Of a stretch of DNA of 31,480 nucleotides, positions 8,181 through 16,151 are shown piece after piece; within the stretch, counting starts at the first letter, position 1, and each line of letters opens with the position of its first letter. The notes beneath the pieces are model-generated. The model made no database searches, had not been told where the DNA came from, and worked only from the letters and a program-made list of their open reading frames with translations. The stretch is from Pseudomonadota bacterium (lineage in GTDB: Bacteria > Pseudomonadota > Gammaproteobacteria > JAKAQQ01). A program made the translations under genes and the position numbers. The stretch is taken from NCBI GenBank assembly GCA_021828425.1, contig JAKARN010000001.1:1-31480 (forward strand), given 5' to 3'.

Positions 8181-9312
8181 GGGGATAGATCCGCTCGCTG
8201 TCAATCCGGTTTTTATGGGGCAGAATCCGTTCCAGCATGCTGCAGAGGACCTCCTCGGTGATGGGATGCAGCCTGAGTCCCAGTTCAAGCAGACCGCTGT
8301 GCGCTGGCTGGTAGAAATGCTCTTCCGCTTCCTTGCGGGGATTTTCAAGGTGCTGGATTTCGACCCGGAGTCCCAACGACTTTCCGGCCCGCTGAACCCA
8401 GGCGGCCAGGTCATTGACCGTGAAGCATTCCGTAAACTGGTTGAGGATACGGAGCTGACCCTTCCCGGGTGGGTGGGTTGCAGCCAGCTCGACGCATTGG
8501 AGTGTGTCCAGGAGGTTGAGATAACCCCGGGTCTGTCCGCCCCGTCCATAGACGGTCAGGGGAATGCCGGCGACCGCCTGAACCAGAAATCGGTTGACAA
8601 GCGTTCCGAACAGGTCGTCGTAATGAAAATTCGGAAGCAAGCGCTCATCCCGATCCGCCTCAGGCGTCGACAGACCGTAGACCGGTCCCTGCATGAGGTC
8701 CGTCGCCTGGAGATTCCACATCCGCACGTAGAACCAGATCAAGTCTGTATCCATGATTTTCGTGGTGTGATAGAGACTTCCGGCCTGCCGCGGGTAGAGA
8801 AAACGATCACGACGCCCCTTGTGCTCGATTTCGATCCAGCCCTCTTCGATCTCGATGGCTGGAGTCCCGTATTCACCCATGGTCCCGAGCTTGATCAGGT
8901 GGCACGACGGGGCAGCTTCCCGTAGGGCCCAGATCACATTCAGTGTTGTGGCGAGATTGTTGCGTAACGTGAGTGACGCCTCGGCATACCCCCGCATGGA
9001 ATAGGGCGCCGAAGGCTGCTCTGCATAATGGATGACCACCTCGGGCCGGGTCTCCCGAAAAACCGATTCGAGGAACGGATAATCCGCACAGTCGCCAATC
9101 CGCACCGCGACTTCGCACCCGGTCACTTGCCGGAAGATTCCCACCCTCTGCTCAAGGTCCGGCGCATCGATCAGGGGTTCAGACCGCGTCTGCAGGGCCA
9201 GGGTGCGCCGCAGGTAGTTATCGACCACCGTCACTCCATGCCCCCGGGCTGCAAAATGCATGGCGGTCGGCCAGCCGAGATAGCCATCCCCTCCGAGAAT
9301 CAGGATGCGCAT
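8167..9312 (-). CDS. sqdB: UDP-sulfoquinovose synthase (SQD1/SqdB/Agl3-like)
   Basis: This 381-residue extended short-chain dehydrogenase is predicted to convert UDP-glucose plus sulfite to UDP-sulfoquinovose. It has the NAD motif GGDGYLG (residues 7-13) followed by W and a VDNYLRR loop. HYAEQPSAPYSM (95-106) is the diagnostic block shared with plant SQD1. KLGTMGEYGTP (141-151) supplies T144 and the family's Glu, and YHTTK gives Y181 and K185, with the same spacing as T145/Y182/K186 of Arabidopsis SQD1. QGPVYG, GRGGQTRGYLNL and LNQFTECFTVNDLA also match. It overlaps the 4,6-dehydratase gene by 13 bases with GGAAGGGAAG before the ATG. No sulfolipid synthase (SqdX/SQD2) or sqdC is adjacent, so the sugar may go into surface glycan rather than membrane sulfolipid. 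Confidence 0.88.
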   Translation of the reverse strand: MRILILGGDGYLGWPTAMHFAARGHGVTVVDNYLRRTLALQTRSEPLIDAPDLEQRVGIFRQVTGCEVAVRIGDCADYPFLESVFRETRPEVVIHYAEQPSAPYSMRGYAEASLTLRNNLATTLNVIWALREAAPSCHLIKLGTMGEYGTPAIEIEEGWIEIEHKGRRDRFLYPRQAGSLYHTTKIMDTDLIWFYVRMWNLQATDLMQGPVYGLSTPEADRDERLLPNFHYDDLFGTLVNRFLVQAVAGIPLTVYGRGGQTRGYLNLLDTLQCVELAATHPPGKGQLRILNQFTECFTVNDLAAWVQRAGKSLGLRVEIQHLENPRKEAEEHFYQPAHSGLLELGLRLHPITEEVLCSMLERILPHKNRIDSERIYPRVRW

Positions 9313-10436
9313 GGCTTCCCTTCCGGAGCACCCTCACGGGACAGGACAGGAATCAGCCCGATCTCCTCCAAGAGTCGGCGCAGGGCTTCGGGATCAAGCC
9401 GAGGCTCATCTCGGGAGACATAGGGGTGATCCACACGGTGACGGATGACTTGGGGATAGTCGTAGACGATTCCCTGGTAAAGCGGGCGGAATGCCGGAAG
9501 CACCACAAAAAAGTCCCGAAGTTCACACGTTCGCATCGTTTCCGATTCGGTCATGAGTTCCTCCATGAGTTTCTCGCCGGGTCGTGGACCTGTTTGGAGC
9601 ACCTCGATGGACTCGGGACGGTACCCCTGACCGGGCGCCAGTGCCTCGATCATGACCCGTGCCAAATCCTCAATCGCCACCACGGGCATTTTTGTGATGA
9701 AAACCTCGCCGCCCCGCGCCAGGGGTACGGAGCACAGCACCAGCCGGACCGCCTCATCGATGCTCATGACGAAACGGGTCATCTCGCGGCTGGTCAGTGT
9801 GAGGGGGCCACCATGGGCAATCTGGCTGGCAAAAATTTCCGTGACCGAACCCCGGGAACCCAGGACATTGCCAAACCGGGTGGAAGCAAAGACCGCGCCC
9901 CCGCCATTGGCATTGGCGGCGGTAATGAGGCGCTCACCCATGAGCTTCGAGGTCCCCATGACGTTGGTCGGATTGACCGCCTTGTCCGAACTCGTGAAGA
10001 GCACACGGGAAACCCCCACCTCGGAGGCGGCCTGGATCACGGACTCGACCCCCAGGATATTCGTCCGCATCGCTTCAAAAGGCGCCTTCTCACACTGATA
10101 GACGTGCTTGTAGGCCGCACAGTGCAAAACCGTGTCAGCGCCGGCAAAAAGACGCCTCAGGGAAGATTGGTCCCGGACGTCGCCCAGTAGGAAACGGGCC
10201 CGCGGTTCGTCCATCCAGCGGGCCTCCATCCTGAAAATCCCATCCTCATTGTTGTCGATACCCAAAATCGTGCCACGAAAGGCTTGTGCCGGATCCAAAA
10301 GACGCCGGACCAGCTGTCGTCCGAGCGTCCCACAACAGCCGGTGACCACAACCTTACGGGCTTGCTGCCAGTACGCAGCAATGACATCCGGACCGGTTGA
10401 GCCTGAGGTTTTCTGTTCTCCCCCTCCCCGTTTCAC
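9300..10436 (-). CDS. Soluble UDP-N-acetylglucosamine 4,6-dehydratase-type SDR (FlaA1/PseB/CapD-like)
   Basis: This 378-residue protein belongs to the Polysacc_synt_2 family. The NAD(P) motif TGCCGTLG lies at residues 32-39. The active-site segment SSDKAVNPTNVMGTSK holds D151, K152, M160 and K164, reproducing the D132/K133/M141/K145 spacing of FlaA1, in which Met replaces the SDR Tyr. It lacks the N-terminal membrane spans of the long CapD/WbpM type. It probably makes a UDP-4-keto-6-deoxy-HexNAc for the glycan. The start is GTG at 10436, supported by GGAG (10447-10444) seven bases upstream. It is the first gene of the leftward operon running to 3302. Confidence 0.88.
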   Translation of the reverse strand: MKRGGGEQKTSGSTGPDVIAAYWQQARKVVVTGCCGTLGRQLVRRLLDPAQAFRGTILGIDNNEDGIFRMEARWMDEPRARFLLGDVRDQSSLRRLFAGADTVLHCAAYKHVYQCEKAPFEAMRTNILGVESVIQAASEVGVSRVLFTSSDKAVNPTNVMGTSKLMGERLITAANANGGGAVFASTRFGNVLGSRGSVTEIFASQIAHGGPLTLTSREMTRFVMSIDEAVRLVLCSVPLARGGEVFITKMPVVAIEDLARVMIEALAPGQGYRPESIEVLQTGPRPGEKLMEELMTESETMRTCELRDFFVVLPAFRPLYQGIVYDYPQVIRHRVDHPYVSRDEPRLDPEALRRLLEEIGLIPVLSREGAPEGKPCAS

Positions 10437-10572
10437 AAAATGACTCCAATCCGAATCGATTGCGGGTCATTATGCCCCAAGTCAGCATCGCTTTTGCTGT
10501 CCCGCTAGAATCGTCTCTGCGACCCCGAACGGAATTTTCCCCAATGATCCGGATCGTCTTCCTGCCCCCAAG
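10437..10572. promoter_or_regulatory. Divergent promoter region
   Basis: These 136 bases lie between divergently transcribed glycan genes. Leftward, a CATAAT hexamer (10474-10469) would start transcription near 10462, 26 bases ahead of the GTG. Rightward, TAGAAT (10506-10511) is a candidate -10 for the 585-residue ligase-family gene. Neither has a clear -35, which may indicate activator dependence. Confidence 0.4.
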
Positions 10573-12330
10573 ATGACTGGGGCAAACAATGGCCCTTCTC
10601 CGGACAGGATCACCCCGCTCCACTTGATCGGGGTCGGCCTGCTCGGGATTACTCTCGCGGCCGGACCCATCGTCCCCGATCTCCTGAGCGCGAGCCTTTT
10701 CCTGGCGGGGCTGATCGGCTTGGCGGACGGTCTCTGGAACGGTTTTTGGACCCGCTTGGATCGCGACGAAAAAAGGATCGCCGCTGCAACCTTCCTGCTG
10801 GGGTTCGCCACCGTCACCTGTTTTGCACTGGGCCGGGAAACCCATATCGGTTTCCAGATCCTGGGCCGCGAGCTTCGGATTCTGCTCTTCCTGCCCGTCT
10901 ATCTCGTCGTGAGGCGTCTGGCTTTGTCCCAAAAGCAACTGGGAGTCATCCTGGGACTTGCCGCAGGCATCGCGTTCGCCTACAGCCTCTGGAGCCTCGA
11001 GGTGCATGCGCCGGGATACCGAGTGCGCGGGGTGACCGGGGTCGCGATTGTCTTCGGCGACTTGGCCCTTCTGGCGGGCGTTTCCGGGGCCTGGTTGCTT
11101 CTCCCCAAGGACCGCCATCTGCCCTTCCGGACCAAGCTCCTATGGGGTGGACTAGCATTCGCAAGCCTGATCTCGGGCACCCTCGCGGCCTTTGCCTCTG
11201 GCACCCGGGGGGCCTGGATTGCCATTCTTCCCTTTCTCTTCGTGGGTACCCGCGCGTACGTCCGCTGTGCCGGGGTCCGGCACAAGGGACGCTGGTATTC
11301 CGGGGTTGCTCTCGTCGCCGCCGGTCTGACGGCACTCTGCGTGATCCCACCTTCGCCCATCCAGACGCGCGTGATTCGGGCTGTGAGACAGACCTGGATC
11401 TCGGTTCGTGACGAAACGCTTCCCCTCCTGGAGCACAGTCCCACCCGACTCGGCTGTCTCAACCGGAACGCCGAACTGATACGACTCCGGCACTATACGG
11501 TGACGGCACCGCCCCTGGACCAGGGAGATCTGAAGCTGGTCCGACTACCCGCCACCCAAGTGCCCGCCGGATGCACCGGCCATATGGCCTTTCGTGCCCA
11601 TGTCCTCTATTCGACCGACTGGCTTAGTATCTGGGTCAATACCTCATCCCGGCGTCCCGGCTTCCATGAAGTCCAAGTCTGGGCGCGGGGCCAGGGCTTG
11701 TTTCAGATCGACCGGAAAGGCCCGGTTGAAAAGATTCATGGCAGACAGTTTCGACTTTATTCGGCCATCGGAGATGCAGGCCGTTTCGCCCCGCTCACCT
11801 TCCATCTTCATCCCGGATGGACACTGACCTTCATTCCCGTCACCACCTATCCCTGGGAGTTCAGCTACGATCCGGGGGGAAACTCGATCGGCAACCGGCT
11901 CGCACTCTGGAGAACCGCGTTTTTGACCTTCATGCGACACCCCTGGTTAGGCGCGGGAACAGGATCCTTCGAATCCGATGCAAGCCAGCGGATCCGGGAT
12001 GGGCAGGTTCCCCCTGTGGTCTGGGGTTACCAGCATGCGCACAATGACTTTTTCAACCTGCTCGCCACCGAAGGTCTTTTGGGACTCGTCGCCCTCCTCT
12101 GGTTTTACTACGCGTTGATGCGAATCGGCGGTGGACCAGAATATCGCGGCCCGCGGGAACTTCGCGTTTTCATGGTGCTCTTCGTCCTGGGATTTTCCAT
12201 ATTTGGTTTCACGGAAACCCTCTGGATCCACACCTTCGTCGTGAATTGGATTGTCTTCGTCTCAGCCGCCGCCTTGGCCGTCTCCCGAGGCGAGCAGCCG
12301 GTGGAGATTCACGACAAGCTGGTAAAATAA
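10573..12330 (+). CDS. O-antigen ligase/polymerase family protein with inserted ~150-residue periplasmic domain
   Basis: The 585-residue membrane protein has about ten to twelve hydrophobic spans. Wzy_C hallmarks are SGTRGAWIAILP (209-220), NRLALWRTAF with RHPWLGAGTGSF (441-466), and HAHNDFFNLLATEG (488-501). Between the TM ending near residue 260 and residue 435 lies a largely hydrophilic, beta-looking stretch rich in aromatic and short alternating hydrophobic residues, including two Cys (295, 334). The corresponding loop in ordinary members is much shorter. The insertion would sit in the periplasm beside the catalytic loop. The protein may be a ligase or polymerase, possibly one that uses a protein or non-LPS acceptor; that is inference. 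A strong SD before the ATG was not found. Confidence 0.82.
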   Translation: MTGANNGPSPDRITPLHLIGVGLLGITLAAGPIVPDLLSASLFLAGLIGLADGLWNGFWTRLDRDEKRIAAATFLLGFATVTCFALGRETHIGFQILGRELRILLFLPVYLVVRRLALSQKQLGVILGLAAGIAFAYSLWSLEVHAPGYRVRGVTGVAIVFGDLALLAGVSGAWLLLPKDRHLPFRTKLLWGGLAFASLISGTLAAFASGTRGAWIAILPFLFVGTRAYVRCAGVRHKGRWYSGVALVAAGLTALCVIPPSPIQTRVIRAVRQTWISVRDETLPLLEHSPTRLGCLNRNAELIRLRHYTVTAPPLDQGDLKLVRLPATQVPAGCTGHMAFRAHVLYSTDWLSIWVNTSSRRPGFHEVQVWARGQGLFQIDRKGPVEKIHGRQFRLYSAIGDAGRFAPLTFHLHPGWTLTFIPVTTYPWEFSYDPGGNSIGNRLALWRTAFLTFMRHPWLGAGTGSFESDASQRIRDGQVPPVVWGYQHAHNDFFNLLATEGLLGLVALLWFYYALMRIGGGPEYRGPRELRVFMVLFVLGFSIFGFTETLWIHTFVVNWIVFVSAAALAVSRGEQPVEIHDKLVK

Positions 12331-12332
12331 CT

Positions 12333-12346
12333 CGGTACGCGTACCG
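12333..12346. repeat. Perfect 14-base palindrome between ligase-family gene and sco-like gene
   Basis: CGGTACGCGTACCG reads identically on both strands and lies two bases after the upstream stop codon and 14 bases before the next ATG. With no loop it is a poor RNA hairpin, so a protein-binding site is as likely. Function unknown. Confidence 0.4.
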
Positions 12347-12360
12347 TTCGCCTGCCGTCC

Positions 12361-13110
12361 ATGCCTACCCCCACCCTTCCGCCCCGTCGCTATTTCCAGC
12401 TCACCCCGTTCCGCATTCTCTGGATCGGCATGGCCCTGGGTGGGCTCTTGGTCGGGCTCCTCTTCCTGATCCTGCTCGGACAATCTGCACAAACGCGTGA
12501 GAAACCGGCTCCGACTGAACCCGCCTTCACGCTGACCAATCAGCTGGGTGAGCGCGTTTCCTCCACTTCGCTCAGGGGACACATCCAGGTGGTGAGCTTC
12601 ATCTCCCCCTACTGTCGCGAAGAATGTCCCCTGATCGCCCATCACTACGTCGAGTATGCGAATGCCATCCGTGCGAGCGGTTGGGCCGATCGGGTCATCC
12701 TCGTCTCCTTCAACCTGGATCCGAAATCGGCCGGTCCCTCGACCCTGGCCCGCTTCCAGCGGGTCTTCGGCTGGAACCCCAAAAATCCGCTCTGGGAGTT
12801 TCTGACTGGGCCACCTCCCCTCCTCGACCAGGTGGTCAAGGGCGGATTCCACGTCTGGTTTGGCGAAGTCTCGACCCCCCCTCATCCGGGAGCGGTCCCC
12901 GAACTCCGTTGGCACAACCCGCTCAATCCCCACGGCATCCACCCCAACCCGAGCCATGAGGATCCGCTCCAAATCTATGGGTCAGGTGGTCACTTGCGGC
13001 GGATCTTCCAGAGCGGGTCCTTGGTCTCGACTGCCCGCCTCCTCCACGCCCTCTACCCGCTGATCCCGCACCCCCCGGCCCAGCAGGCAACCACGGGACG
13101 GGCTCCCTGA
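12361..13110 (+). CDS. SCO1/SenC/PrrC-like membrane-anchored thioredoxin-fold protein
   Basis: The protein has 249 residues with one N-terminal TM (about 18-40) and a periplasmic domain. FTLTNQLGERVSSTSLRGH and VVSFISPYCREECP match the SCO family; C85 and C89 form the CxxxCP copper/redox motif. The C-terminal half contains an unusual His- and Pro-rich stretch (HNPLNPHGIHPNPSHED) before the strand DPLQIYGSGGHLRRIF, where the family's third ligand His normally sits. Known members deliver Cu to cytochrome c oxidase CuA or act as thiol reductants. No oxidase genes are nearby; it follows the ligase-family gene by 30 bases, so they may be co-transcribed. It ends 10 bases from the convergent CBS gene. 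Confidence 0.8.
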   Translation: MPTPTLPPRRYFQLTPFRILWIGMALGGLLVGLLFLILLGQSAQTREKPAPTEPAFTLTNQLGERVSSTSLRGHIQVVSFISPYCREECPLIAHHYVEYANAIRASGWADRVILVSFNLDPKSAGPSTLARFQRVFGWNPKNPLWEFLTGPPPLLDQVVKGGFHVWFGEVSTPPHPGAVPELRWHNPLNPHGIHPNPSHEDPLQIYGSGGHLRRIFQSGSLVSTARLLHALYPLIPHPPAQQATTGRAP

Positions 13111-13120
13111 AGGCATCTCG

Positions 13121-13555
13121 TCAGCTTTTGCCACCGATGTAGTCGCGCAGATCCCCGATGAGCGCCTCCTGCTCGGCCAGGAGTCCCTTCACGATGTCCC
13201 CGATGCTCACAAGCCCGGCGAGCTGTCCGGCCTCCAGGATCGGCAGGTGGCGGATCCGGTGTTCGGTCATGAGCCGCATGCAGTCGGCAATCGAGGTTTC
13301 CGGCGCGGCCGTGACCGGATTTGAGCTCATCAGGGCGCGCACCCGGGTTGTTTTTGAGGTGAGTCCCTGGAGGACGACCTTGCGGGCATAATCCCGCTCC
13401 GAGAAGATCCCGACCAGCTGGCCGGACTCCACGACAGCCAAGGCTCCGATATCGTGGTGCGCGAGCGACTCAAGCGCCTGGTACACACTGTCTTCCGGAC
13501 CCACCGAAAACACCTGGGTCCCCTTCTTCTGCAGCAGATGACGAACCTGCATCAT
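13121..13555 (-). CDS. CBS-domain pair protein
   Basis: The protein of 144 residues is made almost entirely of two CBS motifs: one around VYQALESLAHHDIGALAVV...GIFSERDYARK, the other around VTAAPETSIADCMRLM...HRIRHLPILE...GLVSIGDIVK. Such stand-alone Bateman modules bind adenosyl nucleotides and act as energy sensors; no effector domain is attached. An upstream ATG at 13582 is open, but GGAGGGGAAGG just before the ATG pair at 13555/13552 and a TATAAT at 13590-13585 covering the upstream region favour 13555. Confidence 0.88.
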   Translation of the reverse strand: MMQVRHLLQKKGTQVFSVGPEDSVYQALESLAHHDIGALAVVESGQLVGIFSERDYARKVVLQGLTSKTTRVRALMSSNPVTAAPETSIADCMRLMTEHRIRHLPILEAGQLAGLVSIGDIVKGLLAEQEALIGDLRDYIGGKS

Positions 13556-13584
13556 GGCCTTCCCCTCCGGCCGGGTTTCCATCG

Positions 13585-13623
13585 ATTATAGGCAGAACCG
13601 GGACCAGGAACACCGCATATAAT
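13585..13623. promoter_or_regulatory. Back-to-back divergent promoters for the CBS gene and dapF
   Basis: Two perfect TATAAT hexamers point away from each other: leftward at 13590-13585 for the CBS-domain gene (leader about 23 nt with a good SD), and rightward at 13618-13623 for dapF. They are only 27 bases apart, so their -35 regions would interleave and the two promoters probably compete. Neither has a consensus -35. Confidence 0.45.
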
Positions 13624-13630
13624 GACGGGC

Positions 13631-14539
13631 ATGCGCATCGGATCCACTGCGGATGGCCGCAGCCAATCGCCCCGCGTCGATGTCGTCGGGAACGGCCCGG
13701 GGGCAAAGGCTCCACCTGGCCGCTCCGTTCCCTTTACCAAGATGCAGGGACTGGGCAACGATTTTGTCGTAATCGACCACCCTCTATTCAGGCCGGAATC
13801 CTCGAATATCCGCACCATTGCCGACCGTCGGCTCGGAGTGGGCTGTGACCAGGTCCTTCTGCTTGAGCCTCTGGGCGAGGCTCGTTTCCGCTACCGGGTC
13901 TTCAATGCGGACGGTAGTGAGGCCGAACAGTGTGGGAATGGTCTTCGCTGTCTTGCGCGCTATGGCTACGATCTTGGAATCCCCGAGGAAACCATTCTCG
14001 AATTCGAGGGCCCGGGAGGAACGCATCACACCCAGTGTATGGCGCCTGACCGGATCCGGGTGGACATGGGGGCACCCCGGTTCGAGCCGGCCGAGATTCC
14101 CTTCGTGGCTTCGTCCCGCGCCCTGAGCTACCCGATCGATGTCAGCGGAATGGAGTTCATGGTCGGTGCCGTCTCCATGGGTAATCCCCACCTCCTGCTC
14201 CGTGTCCAGCGTCTTTCCACCACACCGGTCAATAAGCTGGGGCCGGCCCTGGAACACCATCCCCGGTGCCCGCAACGGACCAACGTTGGATTTATCGAGA
14301 TCGTGGACCGCGGGACCCTTCGTCTCCGTGTACATGAGCGGGGTGCCGGGGAAACGCTCGCCTGCGGCAGTGGTGCCTGCGCAGCCGTCGCCTGGAGTCG
14401 TCTCATGGGCTGGGTCGATCCTGTGGTTTCCGTGCATCTTTCGGGCGGCATCCTCGAAATTGAATGGGAAGGCGAAAACCATCCCCTGTACATGACGGGC
14501 CCGGCCACACGGGTTTTTTCCGGAGTCCTTTCCCTGTGA
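13631..14539 (+). CDS. dapF: Diaminopimelate epimerase
   Basis: DapF interconverts LL- and meso-diaminopimelate for lysine and peptidoglycan synthesis in the cytoplasm. It has KMQGLGNDFVVID (38-50), the first catalytic Cys in NADGSEAEQCGNGLRC (C101) and the second in GETLACGSGACAAV (C245). About 33 residues precede the point where most DapF proteins start (PFTKMQG). There is no ATG or GTG nearer to it, so an N-terminal extension seems real. ATG 13622 overlaps the TATAAT, so ATG 13631 is preferred and could be nearly leaderless. The stop overlaps the start of the DUF484 gene. Confidence 0.95.
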   Translation: MRIGSTADGRSQSPRVDVVGNGPGAKAPPGRSVPFTKMQGLGNDFVVIDHPLFRPESSNIRTIADRRLGVGCDQVLLLEPLGEARFRYRVFNADGSEAEQCGNGLRCLARYGYDLGIPEETILEFEGPGGTHHTQCMAPDRIRVDMGAPRFEPAEIPFVASSRALSYPIDVSGMEFMVGAVSMGNPHLLLRVQRLSTTPVNKLGPALEHHPRCPQRTNVGFIEIVDRGTLRLRVHERGAGETLACGSGACAAVAWSRLMGWVDPVVSVHLSGGILEIEWEGENHPLYMTGPATRVFSGVLSL

Positions 14540-15231
14540 ACGAAAAATCCCCCCTTCCGCCTGAATCCACCCTTGGCCTCAATGCGCAAATGGTCCTTGA
14601 TTTCCTCGTCGACCATCCGGAGTTTTTCCAGGAACATTCAGCCTTGTTCAGCCAGTTTAGGATCCCGCACGCACTGCCCGAAGGGACGGTCTCGCTAATT
14701 GAACGACAGGTGGAGATCTTGCGCCGGCAGAACCAGCGCTTGGAACGCCGGCTCAACGATTTTCTCGAGGCGGGGCGCCACAATGACCAGCTCTTCGACC
14801 GCCTGCACAAAGTCGCCCTCCATTTCTTGGCTCGGAAAAACGCAGCAACCGATCCCGCCCTGATGACCCACCTCCGGGAGATCCTGGCCGTTGATGCCGT
14901 GACCGGAACCCTCTGGGTCACCCCACCTCGCCCCATCGCCGGATTTCACGTTTCTGCTGAAAAACCCGGGAAGCTTTTCCCTGAGGATTGGGACACGGAA
15001 CACCCCTACTGCGGACGGCTGGGCGAATCCATGGCCGTTTCCCTGTTTGGGGAAAACCACCCGGAGCTCCACTCGATCGCACTCATTGCGCTCGGCCCAC
15101 CGCATCACGAGATCGGCTTCCTGGCCATGGGACTCGCCGACCCCGACCATTTCCGCCCAGGTCTGGCCACCACCTACCTTTATCGTTTGGGGGAGCTCCT
15201 CTCGACCGCACTCGGCCTTTCAACCTCATGA
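14536..15231 (+). CDS. DUF484-family protein (yigA-like)
   Basis: The protein has 231 residues and starts at GTG 14536, which overlaps the dapF stop (GTGA). It has the DUF484 layout: VLDFLVDHPEFFQEHSALFS near the N-terminus, then a coiled stretch (SLIERQVEILRRQNQRLERRL) and a GAF-like C-terminal domain including FGENHPELHSIALIALG and EIGFLAMG. The family is found between dapF and xerC in gammaproteobacteria, as here. Its molecular role is unknown; coupling to xerC by an ATGA overlap suggests cell-cycle or envelope housekeeping, but that is only context. Confidence 0.9.
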   Translation: MNEKSPLPPESTLGLNAQMVLDFLVDHPEFFQEHSALFSQFRIPHALPEGTVSLIERQVEILRRQNQRLERRLNDFLEAGRHNDQLFDRLHKVALHFLARKNAATDPALMTHLREILAVDAVTGTLWVTPPRPIAGFHVSAEKPGKLFPEDWDTEHPYCGRLGESMAVSLFGENHPELHSIALIALGPPHHEIGFLAMGLADPDHFRPGLATTYLYRLGELLSTALGLSTS

Positions 15232-16151
15232 ATCCGGACCTCGAATCCACAATCGACGCTTTCCTCAATGAACTCGGACAGACCGGCCGGCTCTCGGCTG
15301 CCACGATTGAGACCTACCGGCAGAGTCTCGACAGCTTGGCTGGTTTCCTGACCGGAGAAGGGATCGGACGGTGGGAGGCACTCGAGCCGGATACCCTGCG
15401 CCGTTGGTTGGCGGCCCGGACCCGGTCCGGGACCTCGCCCCGCACACTGGCCCGTGATCTTTCCGCGGTGCGGAGCCTGTACCGGGACCTCATCCGAAAG
15501 GGGTTGACCACCCATAATCCGGCACTTCTGGTTCGACCGCCCAAAAACCGGCGTCGTCTGCCTGTCATTCTGGATGTGGACCGGATGGGCCGCCTCTTCA
15601 CCCAAGCCCCGAGGACAATCGGCGACCACCTCGATCGGGCCGTACTCGAGCTCCTCTATTCCTCCGCCCTCCGTCTCTCGGAACTCGTGGGACTGGACGT
15701 GACAGACCTCAATGCAGAATCGGGACTGGTTCGGGTTCGTGGAAAAGGCAACCGGGAGCGAGTCGTTCCGGTCGGTGCCCCGGCACTTCAGGCCCTGGCG
15801 GCCTGGCTCCGCGTGCGCCCGGCCCGGAACCCAGAGGAGAGAGCGCTCTTTGTGAGCACACGGGGATCCCGGATCGCCCCCCGGACCATCCAGGCACGGC
15901 TCGCCCGATACGGGATCCGGGAAGGCATCGGTGCCCGGCTTCACCCGCATCTCTTCCGGCACTCCTGCGCTAGTCACCTCCTGGAATCGAGCGGCAACCT
16001 CCGGGGAGTCCAGGAATTCCTGGGCCACCAGCATCTCGCAACCACCCAGATCTACACCCATCTCGATTTCCAGCACCTAGCCCGGATCTACGATGAAACT
16101 CATCCCCGTGCCCGGCGCCAAAAAACAGCACCCAGAAGGGAAAAACGATGA
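15228..16151 (+). CDS. xerC: Tyrosine recombinase XerC
   Basis: XerC resolves chromosome dimers at dif with XerD. From ATG 15228 (ATGA overlap with the DUF484 gene) it is 307 residues: a SAM-like core-binding domain (about 1-105) and the catalytic domain with R149 (SALRLSE), K173 (RGKGNRER), H241 and R244 in HPHLFRH, H267 in LGHQH, and the nucleophile Y276 in TQIYTHLD. The open frame extends upstream to 14988 within DUF484 and is not coding there. The last residues are basic ([12 protein letters not shown]) and the stop overlaps hslV (ATGA). Position beside dapF rather than an integron or phage argues for the housekeeping recombinase. Confidence 0.95.
   Translation: MNPDLESTIDAFLNELGQTGRLSAATIETYRQSLDSLAGFLTGEGIGRWEALEPDTLRRWLAARTRSGTSPRTLARDLSAVRSLYRDLIRKGLTTHNPALLVRPPKNRRRLPVILDVDRMGRLFTQAPRTIGDHLDRAVLELLYSSALRLSELVGLDVTDLNAESGLVRVRGKGNRERVVPVGAPALQALAAWLRVRPARNPEERALFVSTRGSRIAPRTIQARLARYGIREGIGARLHPHLFRHSCASHLLESSGNLRGVQEFLGHQHLATTQIYTHLDFQHLARIYDETHPRARRQKTAPRREKR

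Noticed and set aside
8181..8549. N-terminal extension of the O-antigen ligase-family gene
   Set aside because: It lies in another frame of the sulfoquinovose synthase gene and reads as Ser/Arg-rich nonsense without membrane character.
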